In this document: in pieces, positions 1-8,221 of the stretch | How positions within the stretch are numbered: the stretch's first letter is position 1 | Layout: each line of letters opens with the position of its first letter | Assembly (NCBI GenBank): GCA_016866355.1 | Contig: VGMN01000005.1 | Span: 62,001 to 126,000, forward strand | Reading direction: 5' to 3' | Source: Bacteroidota bacterium | GTDB lineage: Bacteria > Bacteroidota > Bacteroidia > Chitinophagales > Chitinophagaceae | Length of the DNA: 64,000 bases | The notes under the pieces: generated by a model | Seen by the model: the letters and a program-made list of their open reading frames with translations, nothing else | Told to the model about the DNA's origin: nothing | The model's database searches: none | Translations under genes and position numbers: made by a program

Positions 1-69
1 TGAGGATTCCCTCCCCATATAAAAAAGCTGATGGCATGCATTTGGTTTGTCCCGCAATTTAAAGAAATG

Positions 70-77
70 TAAATTTG
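70..77 (+). promoter_or_regulatory. -7 box (TAAATTTG) for tRNA-Arg
   Basis: Exact match to the Bacteroidota -7 consensus TAnnTTTG, 22 bases before the tRNA. TTTG copies at 41-44 and 46-49 sit about where the -33 element belongs. Bases 1-99 hold nothing else that I can recognise. Confidence 0.65.
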
Positions 78-99
78 CACCTCGTTGGCAACCCAAGTA

Positions 100-173
100 G
101 GTCCGGTAGCTCAGTTGAATAGAGCAACTGCCTTCTAAGCAGTAGGTCATTGGTTTGAATCCAATCCGGATCA
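100..173 (+). tRNA. tRNA-Arg (anticodon TCT)
   Basis: Full cloverleaf. The acceptor stem GGTCCGG (100-106) pairs with CCGGATC (166-172), with one G-T wobble, followed by discriminator A173. The D-stem GCTC/GAGC, the anticodon stem ACTGC/GCAGT and the T-stem ATTGG/CCAAT all close. The anticodon loop 132-138 reads CTTCTAA, giving TCT at 134-136, which decodes AGA. The CCA tail is not fully encoded. It has its own promoter and terminator and so is a separate transcription unit. Confidence 0.96.
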
Positions 174-174
174 C

Positions 175-213
175 AAAGCCCCCTCCCGATGGAATTTGGA
201 GGGGGCTTTTTTT
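175..213 (+). terminator. Intrinsic terminator after tRNA-Arg
   Basis: Perfect 12-bp inverted repeat (175-186 with 198-209), GC-rich and with an 11-base loop, running into a T tract at 207-213. It separates the tRNA from ung. Confidence 0.92.
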
Positions 214-250
214 CAATGAAGAATAAGCCTAATTACCTGCATCTATTAGG

Positions 251-258
251 TAAATTTG
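251..258 (+). promoter_or_regulatory. -7 box (TAAATTTG) for ung
   Basis: Exact TAnnTTTG match. Only four bases separate it from the ATG at 263, so transcription should start at or next to the start codon. No clear TTTG -33 element is visible. Confidence 0.6.
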
Positions 259-262
259 ATAA

Positions 263-946
263 ATGAGTAAAATCAAAATTAGCATAGAGGAATCCTGGAA
301 AGCCGCATTAAAAGAAGAGTTCAACAAGCCCTACTTCTTACAATTAGTCAATCACATTAAAACGGAAAAAGAGTTAGGAAATAAAATTTATCCCAAGGGC
401 TCTTTACTATTCAACGCCTTTAATACTACCCCTTTAAACAAGGTCAAAGTAGTAATATTGGGACAAGACCCTTACCACGGACCTGGTCAGGCACACGGAC
501 TAAGCTTTTCTGTGCAAAACGGAATGGCTATCCCCCCCTCACTTCAGAATATTTTTAAAGAGCTACAGCAAGACATTGGGATCGCCTACCCAAAAAGTGG
601 TGATTTAACTTGTTGGGCCAAGCAGGGTGTTTTTTTATTAAATGCCTCCCTCACAGTTAGGGAAGGTGAGCCCATGAGCCATGCTCAAATTGGATGGGCC
701 AATTTTACTGATGCTGTTATTCAAACAATTTCACAACAACAATCATCGATAGTATTTATGCTCTGGGGAAAGTTTGCTCAAGAAAAACAGCAATTAATTG
801 ATGCCTCAAAACACTTGATCCTAAAAGCGCCTCATCCATCTCCATTATCAGCGCATCAAGGTTTTTTGGGATGTAAACATTTTTCCTCCTGTAACCAATA
901 TTTAGTAAAAATGGGCATAGATCCCATTGATTGGCATATCAACTGA
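263..946 (+). CDS. ung: Uracil-DNA glycosylase, family 1
   Basis: Removes uracil from DNA by cutting the N-glycosidic bond, the first step of base excision repair in the cytoplasm. At 227 residues it has the normal length for family 1. The water-activating loop GQDPYHG lies at residues 67-73, with Asp69 the expected catalytic base, and the minor-groove loop HPSPLSAHQGF begins at His191, the expected catalytic histidine. The ATG at 263 is only four bases after a -7 box, so the mRNA is probably leaderless or almost so. plsC follows after six bases and is probably cotranscribed. The family assignment is secure. Confidence 0.97.
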   Translation: MSKIKISIEESWKAALKEEFNKPYFLQLVNHIKTEKELGNKIYPKGSLLFNAFNTTPLNKVKVVILGQDPYHGPGQAHGLSFSVQNGMAIPPSLQNIFKELQQDIGIAYPKSGDLTCWAKQGVFLLNASLTVREGEPMSHAQIGWANFTDAVIQTISQQQSSIVFMLWGKFAQEKQQLIDASKHLILKAPHPSPLSAHQGFLGCKHFSSCNQYLVKMGIDPIDWHIN

Positions 947-952
947 TTCAGC

Positions 953-1699
953 ATGAAGTGGTATAAAATTATTTTAGGAAGAGTATGGGCCCTTTGGGCC
1001 TTAACAACATTTGTGGTCAGCTTTCTGATAATTTTATTGCCCTCCTTATCTACTGGTTTAATACCGGATCCAAAAGGACAGGACTACTTTATAAAAATTG
1101 CTAGGAAATGGATTCGAATGTGGCTATTTATTATTGGATGCAGGTTAGTAGTGAAAGGGACAACGCACTTTGAATCAGGTAAAGCCTATATTATCACTTG
1201 CAATCATAATTCATTCATGGATCCCCCTCTTTCTTCTCCCTTTATCCTGGGGCCTAATAAAACAATTGCAAAATCAACCTTTACCAACGTACCCTTATTT
1301 GGCTGGTACTATAAAAGAGGAGGTGTAATGGTTGATAGAAAAAGTGACGAAAGCAGGCGTAAAAGTTATGAGCAAATGAAAAAGGTGCTCCAGTCTGGTA
1401 TGCACATGTGTGTATATCCTGAAGGTACTCGAAACAGAACAACAGCTCCTCTTAAAGCATTTTATAATGGAGCTTTTAAATTAGCAACGGAAACAAATCA
1501 TGCTATCATGCCCGCCGTGTTATTCAATACAAAAAAAGTACTTCCACCAGGCAAATTTCTATATGGTTGGCCAGGGAAGATGGAAATACATTTTTTATCC
1601 CCTATACCAGCTACTGGTTTATCAGCTGAGGAGCTAAAGGAAGTTGTATTTAAAACAATGAGCGATTATTACCAGAAAAATGCAACTAGTAACCGGTAA
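953..1699 (+). CDS. plsC: 1-acyl-sn-glycerol-3-phosphate acyltransferase (PlsC family)
   Basis: Predicted to transfer an acyl chain to lysophosphatidic acid, giving phosphatidic acid for membrane phospholipid synthesis. A hydrophobic N-terminal segment (about residues 8-30) anchors it in the inner membrane. The catalytic HX4D motif is His85-Asp90 (NHNSFMDPP), and the glycerol-phosphate binding motif PEGTR is at 156-160. It starts six bases after ung. Its 3' end overlaps the convergent lptD-like gene by 14 bases with no terminator between them. It could use a related lyso-lipid acceptor; the sequence does not settle this. Confidence 0.93.
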   Translation: MKWYKIILGRVWALWALTTFVVSFLIILLPSLSTGLIPDPKGQDYFIKIARKWIRMWLFIIGCRLVVKGTTHFESGKAYIITCNHNSFMDPPLSSPFILGPNKTIAKSTFTNVPLFGWYYKRGGVMVDRKSDESRRKSYEQMKKVLQSGMHMCVYPEGTRNRTTAPLKAFYNGAFKLATETNHAIMPAVLFNTKKVLPPGKFLYGWPGKMEIHFLSPIPATGLSAEELKEVVFKTMSDYYQKNATSNR

Positions 1700-4364
1700 A
1701 GAATCTAGTTCGATTGATTCGAAGGTCTTGTAACAATCCTGCTTTAGGCGAAACGGTAAAGTTAAAGGAGCGGGTAAATCCAACCGGTATTACATTGATA
1801 GATAGTTGCCAGCAATGTAAGTCTCTGTTTACCGATACCGTCATATACTGAATATCCATTTTTTTAACATCCACACTGGCACTTCCAGATAACTTCCATT
1901 TGGGAGTCAAATTGAAACTACCATTAAGGTTCAATCCATTAGTAAATTCAGTATCAAAGCCACTAAAATCAGAACGCAACCTACTGTAAAAGGAAAGAGA
2001 ATAACTCAAATTTAATTGCCAATCTATATTGAAATCTACAAATTCGTTGGGGTTCTGTTGCATGTATTCTAACAATCGCTGCTGATCTGCCGCCAACACC
2101 GGATCTTGCATCCGCTCTTCCTGTTGTTTTCGCTTTAGCTCCTCTTTTTTGGGGTCTTTGGGTTTACTTTGAATATTGGTACCAATGGAAACACTTCCAG
2201 CTGTAATCCTACCCAGGCTAAAGCCACCACCCTGCCAAGCTAACTTATCAATCTCATTTCCTTTGGCATCCAACTGATAGGGGTTCAATGTTGCGGTAGC
2301 ATTGATATTTATCTTATCAAATAATGTAGTACGAACATAAAAAGGAATATCCCTAGACAATCGCATCGAATCTCGTAGCATATCATAAGAGGCATTAAAG
2401 CCAAAACCCTCTATTAGCATCACTTTTTTTATAGCTGCTTTACCAGTGTCTTTCTTTGAACGAAACTTCATTTCAAGATTATTATCAATACCAAACTGTA
2501 TAGCACCCGCTTGTCTTGATGCCGTATTGAATAGAACCTGCCCTCCCATTTCATTATAATAAATTCCCCGCCCAGTAGTATCAATTTTGGTAAAGCGAAT
2601 ACGGGAACGATTTAAATCAGGTGTGTAAGAAAGAGCTAGCTGCGGCCGCATCACGTGTCTAATGGCAATTACACGAGACCGCTTAAAAGTATACATTCCA
2701 TAAATAACTGTGTTAAAACCTAAGGAAAAACTGGCACGTTGATCAATGAACATACCTTTTCTATTTAAGGTATCTACTTTTTTACGCGACTCATTCCATT
2801 GATAATTAGTCAAACGTTGTAGCCACACTTGGTTATAACTAATCCCTGGTGAAATAATTAATCGACCTCCCAATACGGGTGGTAATGAAAGTGATATTGG
2901 GATTGCATGATTGGCTCCCCATTCAGCCGTATCCAGCAAATACTTGAAAAAAGGCTTGATACCATTTTTTCCATAAGAAAGCGTATCAAAAAAACTAATA
3001 TTATTAAAAAAATTACCGGTGTACCCAATTCCTAATTTCTCATACCACTTAGCTGTTCCAACACCCTCCCTTCGTTGAAAGGGAAAAATAGTATTCACTG
3101 TAAAAGCTCCATTCGGAAGACTTAAGTTGATAAGTCCTAAATTATTGTTCTGCGAATGCGTGGCGCTTAGGGAAAAATTATAGGGTTTGTTTTTCCATGT
3201 TTTAGAAAAATTTATGGACGAACCCATGATATTCTGGAATGGCAAAATTGCATTACCGGGAATACTTTGATTGTATTTAGTTGACCCCGCATTGACATTG
3301 GCGGAGAAACTTACACCAGGCCTGGCTCTGCTGTCTACCGAATGACTCCAGGACACATTAAAAACTTTACTGGATGTAAAATCGGGGTCGCCCTTAAAAT
3401 TCTGTTTGGAAGAGCGAAAGTTAAAAGTAAGACCCCCATTGAATCGATAACGTGTTCTATAAGAAGCCCCCAGACTAGTTGCCCATTCACCGTAAGAAAA
3501 TAAATCAGCGCCCCATTTAAGATCCCAATGATCATTAATTACTTTATAGTAACCAATTTCCTGCAATCCTATACCTCTTCGTTCGTCTGTTATAAAATTA
3601 GGACGCAAAAGTCCCGAGTGCCTGCCTTGACTAAGCGGATAAAAACCAAAAGGAATATAAACAGGAATGGGCACTCCTTCAAATTCCGGATGCGCAGGAC
3701 CTGACACTGCAAGCTTTTGGTTGATGACTTTCATTTTTCCTGCCACAAATGAAAAATGAGGATCATCTAATAAGCAAGTAGTAAAGCGTGCAGTGCTAAT
3801 AAAAGTGGTATTAGCGTTAACCTTTTTTGCTTTTTCCCCAATGACAAGCATCTCTCCTTGTTGCGTATATGTTTTTGTGGTAAGCCCAACTTGTGTTTTA
3901 AAATTATACCGAATAGTATCATTGGTCATTTCAGTTTCGCCAGTTTTGAAATTAGCCGCATCAATAGTATTACCTGCGCTATCCACAGAACGAGTAGCTA
4001 ACACAATTTGTGTCTGCTGATCTAGCTCTACGTTAGGTGCTTGCAAAACCATGTCTGAATAGATTGTTTTTGTCTTTCCGTAGAGTAGAACCTTTTTTGT
4101 TGGCACCCGTACTACCGCTGAATCAGCTGCCTCATATTTGATGGGAGCCTCAAGCGTATCCTTGGAACGTTTTAGTTGAAATGTATCTACACGCTGCCTG
4201 ATAGTATCAGTGCGTAGTGGTAATGTGTCAGCTGGCTGAACTGTTAAGGATCTGCGAAATGTTGGAGTAGTTTGAGCCGCTAAATGAGTTATGCACGCAT
4301 GGGCATAAAATAAAGCGACGAAACAGATCCGCCATAAGCAGCAATTTGGCTTAAATTTGTGCAT
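1686..4364 (-). CDS. lptD: Putative LPS-assembly outer-membrane protein, LptD-like
   Basis: Outer-membrane barrel expected to insert lipopolysaccharide into the outer leaflet, as LptD does. It has 892 residues with an N-terminal signal segment ending near AAQ (about residue 31), a proline- and threonine-rich linker, an OstA-like jellyroll region at about 95-230, and then a long region of alternating barrel strands ending in an aromatic residue (FFTGY). This matches the divergent LptD_2 type of Bacteroidota rather than the proteobacterial one. An OstA-like (LptA-type) gene lies 2 kb away, and an LptE homologue lies at 59.3 kb, which supports the role. It reads divergently from the amidase operon. 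Function is by family; transport is not shown by sequence alone. Confidence 0.85.
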   Translation of the reverse strand: MHKFKPNCCLWRICFVALFYAHACITHLAAQTTPTFRRSLTVQPADTLPLRTDTIRQRVDTFQLKRSKDTLEAPIKYEAADSAVVRVPTKKVLLYGKTKTIYSDMVLQAPNVELDQQTQIVLATRSVDSAGNTIDAANFKTGETEMTNDTIRYNFKTQVGLTTKTYTQQGEMLVIGEKAKKVNANTTFISTARFTTCLLDDPHFSFVAGKMKVINQKLAVSGPAHPEFEGVPIPVYIPFGFYPLSQGRHSGLLRPNFITDERRGIGLQEIGYYKVINDHWDLKWGADLFSYGEWATSLGASYRTRYRFNGGLTFNFRSSKQNFKGDPDFTSSKVFNVSWSHSVDSRARPGVSFSANVNAGSTKYNQSIPGNAILPFQNIMGSSINFSKTWKNKPYNFSLSATHSQNNNLGLINLSLPNGAFTVNTIFPFQRREGVGTAKWYEKLGIGYTGNFFNNISFFDTLSYGKNGIKPFFKYLLDTAEWGANHAIPISLSLPPVLGGRLIISPGISYNQVWLQRLTNYQWNESRKKVDTLNRKGMFIDQRASFSLGFNTVIYGMYTFKRSRVIAIRHVMRPQLALSYTPDLNRSRIRFTKIDTTGRGIYYNEMGGQVLFNTASRQAGAIQFGIDNNLEMKFRSKKDTGKAAIKKVMLIEGFGFNASYDMLRDSMRLSRDIPFYVRTTLFDKININATATLNPYQLDAKGNEIDKLAWQGGGFSLGRITAGSVSIGTNIQSKPKDPKKEELKRKQQEERMQDPVLAADQQRLLEYMQQNPNEFVDFNIDWQLNLSYSLSFYSRLRSDFSGFDTEFTNGLNLNGSFNLTPKWKLSGSASVDVKKMDIQYMTVSVNRDLHCWQLSINVIPVGFTRSFNFTVSPKAGLLQDLRINRTRFFTGY

Positions 4365-4382
4365 CTTTTAAACGCGGCGGAG

Positions 4383-4390
4383 CAAATGTA
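4383..4390 (-). promoter_or_regulatory. -7 box (minus strand TACATTTG) for the lptD-like gene
   Basis: Reads CAAATGTA on the plus strand, an exact TAnnTTTG on the minus strand, 18 bases before the start codon at 4364. Confidence 0.6.
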
Positions 4391-4454
4391 ACCTTTTATG
4401 GAATCGCCATTTGACAGCCACACTAAATAAAATGTGAATATTAGTTTTCCCAAC

Positions 4455-5462
4455 ATGACGCAACGAATACTCTTTCTTTTTTTAATATCCGGCGGACTAC
4501 TAACCGTATCCTCCTTTGTTAGGCCTATTTCAACAAAAACCAGCCCTAAAAAAGTAATTGGAACCGTAATTATCGATCCGGGGCATGGTGGAAAAGATCA
4601 TGGAGCCAAAGGTCAGTTTAGTTATGAAAAAGATATATGCCTGGATGTTTCATTGAAATTAGGTGCCATTATAGCCAAAGAATTTCCTGAGCTAAGAGTA
4701 CTATATACCCGCACAACGGACACCTATCCTGAGTTACATGATCGTGCAAAATTTGCCAACGAAAACAAAGGAGATCTCTACCTCTGTATACACGTTAATG
4801 CTGCACGCGGAAAACGAGTTGCCTCCATTGTTGGGTACAAAACAGTTACCTACTACACTGGAAAAGGGGCTAGCAGAAAAAAACGAACCAAAAAAGTGCC
4901 TCAGTACAAATACACCAACTTGCCAAGTGAGGCCAAAGGAACTGAAACCTACATATGGGGGGCACATAGAAGTGAGGATAAGGAATTGGCCATTATCGAA
5001 AACGCACCTATGATGCAAGAAGAGAATTATGAAAAAAATTATGGAGGCGTTGACGTTAACTCCCCGGAGTTTATTGCCATTTCACTACTCAAAACAAAAC
5101 AATATTTCAAAAGAAGTGCCACATTAGCTGGCTTTATCCAAGATGAATTTGCAAAAGTGGGGAGAGTAGACAGAGATGTTCGTCAACGTGGAATCGGAAT
5201 TTGGGTGTTGCAAGCCACTGCCATGCCAAGCGTACTAATTGAAACAGGTTTTATCTCTAACCCTGAGGAGGAGGATTATCTCAATAGCGAAACTGGTCAA
5301 GAGGAATTATCTGCTTGTATGGTAAGAGGATTGAGGAATTATTTAACCTGGCTTGAACAAAAACAACAACCAGAAAACACGGCACCTACTACCGCAAAAT
5401 TAGCAGCCACGAAGTCATTTCTTGAGGCAGTTGAAGATAAACACAAACAGACAAAAAAATGA
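4455..5462 (+). CDS. N-acetylmuramoyl-L-alanine amidase (Amidase_3)
   Basis: Zinc hydrolase that cuts the amide bond between MurNAc and L-Ala in peptidoglycan. Counting from the ATG at 4455, the zinc ligands and catalytic residues are His44 (in DPGHGG), Glu58, His113 (in CIHVNA) and Glu263 (in LIETGF), as in the AmiC/CwlV family. I chose this ATG because a clean export signal (MTQRILFLFLISGG) follows directly; a GTG at 4434 would add seven residues. An insert of about 80 residues between the third and fourth ligands may be a regulatory helix region, as in other AmiC-type enzymes (inference). The stop overlaps the next start (ATGA), so it is translationally coupled to the MCE gene. Confidence 0.93.
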   Translation: MTQRILFLFLISGGLLTVSSFVRPISTKTSPKKVIGTVIIDPGHGGKDHGAKGQFSYEKDICLDVSLKLGAIIAKEFPELRVLYTRTTDTYPELHDRAKFANENKGDLYLCIHVNAARGKRVASIVGYKTVTYYTGKGASRKKRTKKVPQYKYTNLPSEAKGTETYIWGAHRSEDKELAIIENAPMMQEENYEKNYGGVDVNSPEFIAISLLKTKQYFKRSATLAGFIQDEFAKVGRVDRDVRQRGIGIWVLQATAMPSVLIETGFISNPEEEDYLNSETGQEELSACMVRGLRNYLTWLEQKQQPENTAPTTAKLAATKSFLEAVEDKHKQTKK

Positions 5463-6442
5463 AAGTATCCAATGAAACGAAAGTAGGTGCGCTAACTATT
5501 ATTGCGTTGGCCTTGCTATTTATTGGGTTGAATTATCTAAAAGGAAAAGATCTCTTTGCTCCCTCCAAGAAAATTTATGCGGTATTCACTGATTTAGGTA
5601 GCCTTGAAAAATCAAATGAAGTAAAAATCAATGGCCTTCCCGTTGGCGCCGTATACCAAAAACAAGAAAAAGATAAAAATGTAAGCGCTATAGTCGTTAC
5701 CATTAACTTGACGCGCAATATCAATATTCCTCGCAACTCCGTTGCTTACATAGCATCCAGTCTAGTAGGCTCTTCATACATTGTTATTGAGCGAGGAAAT
5801 GAATCAGTGATGCTACAGGACGGAGACACTATTCAAACAAGAACAGAAACAGGCCTTTTGGGAGACGTTAAAGCACAACTGGACCCTACCATTAGTAGCG
5901 TACGCGGTATTCTTGACTCACTGAAAAAAACACTCGCGGGTGTTAACGATGTGCTGAATGCCAGCACCAGAAAAGACATACGCGAGACTATAGCAAATTT
6001 AAATTTGGCAACTGCCGCTTTGAATAGCTATTTAATGGAAAATGGTCCCGTAAACCAGTCATTAGAAAATATAGCTACACTAACCAAGCGTCTTAGTAAA
6101 AGTGCCACATCAATTGAACAAACAGCAGATAATGCCGCTTCCTTCACAGCCTCACTCGCATCCTTACCGCTGAAAAACACCTTTGACACATTAGCTGTAG
6201 TTATTAAAAATTTAAAAGTAATTACTAACTCCTTGCAACATGGAGAAGGAACTGCGGGTGCATTACTAAATGACAGGAAGCTTTATGACCAACTTCAACA
6301 AACGTTACTAAGCACTGAGATCCTGCTAGATGATTTAAAAACACACCCAAAACGTTATGTGAGTTTTTCTGTTTTTGGGAAAAAAGATAAATCAATCCCG
6401 TTAATCGCTCCTATTAGTAAAGACTCGCTTCCAAGAAAATAA
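5459..6442 (+). CDS. MCE-domain lipid-binding protein (MlaD family)
   Basis: Membrane-anchored MCE protein expected to bind phospholipid in the periplasm as the substrate-binding part of a Mla-type transporter. It has one N-terminal transmembrane helix (residues 9-26), an MCE beta-barrel domain at about 38-115 with the sequence KINGLPVGAV, and a long helical, coiled-coil-prone C-terminal half. It overlaps the amidase by four bases and ends two bases before the OstA-like gene, so the three make one operon. No MlaE permease or MlaF ATPase is in the window, so its partners are encoded elsewhere. The family is clear; the cargo is not known. Confidence 0.9.
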   Translation: MKVSNETKVGALTIIALALLFIGLNYLKGKDLFAPSKKIYAVFTDLGSLEKSNEVKINGLPVGAVYQKQEKDKNVSAIVVTINLTRNINIPRNSVAYIASSLVGSSYIVIERGNESVMLQDGDTIQTRTETGLLGDVKAQLDPTISSVRGILDSLKKTLAGVNDVLNASTRKDIRETIANLNLATAALNSYLMENGPVNQSLENIATLTKRLSKSATSIEQTADNAASFTASLASLPLKNTFDTLAVVIKNLKVITNSLQHGEGTAGALLNDRKLYDQLQQTLLSTEILLDDLKTHPKRYVSFSVFGKKDKSIPLIAPISKDSLPRK

Positions 6443-6444
6443 AT

Positions 6445-8082
6445 ATGAACACGCCCTTAATCCGTGTTTTTCTAACAACCTGCTTACTCCTACCCTCTCT
6501 TTTTTTTGTTTCGGGACAAGAAAAAATAATTAAGCTAGACTCCCTCGCAACACCGCAGGACACCAATAAAGTTGAAATACTCGGGGCAGACCGACTGACA
6601 CTTTTAAAAACAGATGATACAACTACCATTCAAATTTTAGCAGGACATGTACGCTTGCGACAAGGAAAAGCCCTATTTAACTGTGACAGTTGTGTCTTGA
6701 ATAATGGAGCCAATATTTTTGAAGCCTGGCAGCAAATTCAAATTAAAGACGGTGATAGTATTCAAGTAAATGCACGTCACTTGCGTTATCTCATAGATAA
6801 AAAAATCGCTTATTTGGATGGAGGCGTATCCTTAAATGACCGTAAGGCGGTGCTAACCACCCCTTCCCTTGAATATAATTTGCAAACAGATATTGGCATC
6901 TATACACAAGGCGGAAGAGTAGTAAACAAAAAGACAATTTTAACCAGCAAAGAGGGCTACTATTATGCTTCCCTTAAAGAGATCTATTTCAAGAATAATG
7001 TACAATTGACTGACCCGGCATATCGAATCAGCACAGACTCTTTGTTATACAACACCGCTACACAAACTAATCGGTTCATTGCTAAGACAACCATCATTGA
7101 TAGTAGTGGTAGAAGAATAGAAACACAGGATGGCTTTTACAAGGGAGGAAAAGCAGCATTCAACCAACGGCCAGTAATAATTGATGGCGCTACCACAATC
7201 ACTGGAGATAAAATTGCCTTTGATGATAGCACAGGTACCTCTCAAGCAATTGGGAATGTAGTAGTGGTTGATACGGCACAAGGCACCACATTAGTCACTG
7301 GTCAATTATACAGGGAGGATAAAAATGAACGTATGTTGGCCACAGGTAAGCCACTTTTAATTATCAAGCAAGACGCTGATTCATTATACCTCACAGCCGA
7401 TACAATTTTTACAGCTTTGCAGCCAGTAATAGAAAATAAAAAGGAGGATCGTGTAACTAGAAAAGATACCAGCCGCATTAAACAAACTACTGGCATTACA
7501 CTCGTAAAAAAAGATACATCCGTTCGATATATTGAAGCTTTTCATCATGTCAAAATATTTTCTGATTCCTTACAAGCAGTTTGCGGCAGTCTCTATTACA
7601 CAGATATAGACTCCGCATTTAGGCTTTTTAGCGATCCTGTACTTTGGTCAAAAGAGAGTCAGATTACGGGTGATACCATTTGGCTATTTACAAAAAATAA
7701 AAAAGCTGATCGATTGACTGTCTTTGAAAACAGCATGATTATAAGTGAGGGAGGGCCTGGCATTTATAATCAAGTGGGGTCGATACGAATGGAGGGTAAG
7801 TTTACAGCAGGCGCATTAGATTCTGTAAGAGCTTTTGGAAATGCGGCCACCATCTATTTTTTACAAGATGAGGATAGCTCCTACACAGGAATTAATGAAT
7901 CCAAAAGTGACCTAATTGATATTTATTTCTTTCAACAAGCACTTGACCGGATTGTACTTCGCGGTACTGTTAGCGGAACAGTATGGCCCATTCAACAAAA
8001 AAACCCTGCAGAGATGCGTCTTCCCCTGTTCCAATGGAATGATTCAAGAAGACCTAAATCCAGGCTGGACCTACTAAAATAG
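6445..8082 (+). CDS. OstA-like protein (LptA/OstA_2 family), probable LPS transport bridge
   Basis: Predicted periplasmic protein of the LptA/OstA type, which carries LPS across the periplasm on a beta-jellyroll bridge. It has a signal peptide (about residues 1-24, ending FFVSGQ), followed by repeated OstA-like strands rich in short beta segments (RLRQGKALFNCDSC, ARHLRYLIDKKIAYLDGG) over most of its 545 residues, about three times the length of E. coli LptA. This length is normal for the Bacteroidota OstA_2 group. It is the last gene of the amidase-MCE operon, and the lptD-like gene is divergently arranged. The LPS role is inferred from family and context. Confidence 0.85.
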   Translation: MNTPLIRVFLTTCLLLPSLFFVSGQEKIIKLDSLATPQDTNKVEILGADRLTLLKTDDTTTIQILAGHVRLRQGKALFNCDSCVLNNGANIFEAWQQIQIKDGDSIQVNARHLRYLIDKKIAYLDGGVSLNDRKAVLTTPSLEYNLQTDIGIYTQGGRVVNKKTILTSKEGYYYASLKEIYFKNNVQLTDPAYRISTDSLLYNTATQTNRFIAKTTIIDSSGRRIETQDGFYKGGKAAFNQRPVIIDGATTITGDKIAFDDSTGTSQAIGNVVVVDTAQGTTLVTGQLYREDKNERMLATGKPLLIIKQDADSLYLTADTIFTALQPVIENKKEDRVTRKDTSRIKQTTGITLVKKDTSVRYIEAFHHVKIFSDSLQAVCGSLYYTDIDSAFRLFSDPVLWSKESQITGDTIWLFTKNKKADRLTVFENSMIISEGGPGIYNQVGSIRMEGKFTAGALDSVRAFGNAATIYFLQDEDSSYTGINESKSDLIDIYFFQQALDRIVLRGTVSGTVWPIQQKNPAEMRLPLFQWNDSRRPKSRLDLLK

Positions 8083-8221
8083 TTGACTTTCAATTAATAA
8101 GTATATACACTTACTTAGCTTGAATTTTGATGTTCGTAAATAGTGTCTAGCTACTTCTATAAAAGGCTTTTCGGACCTGAAATTTCTATAAATTGCAATT
8201 CATATAACCAAATTTACAGCC

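Noticed and set aside
8099-8112. Near-palindrome AAGTATATACACTT upstream of susC as an operator
   Set aside because: Six of seven base pairs match, but it is AT-rich and single, and no regulator is nearby. Chance is likely.
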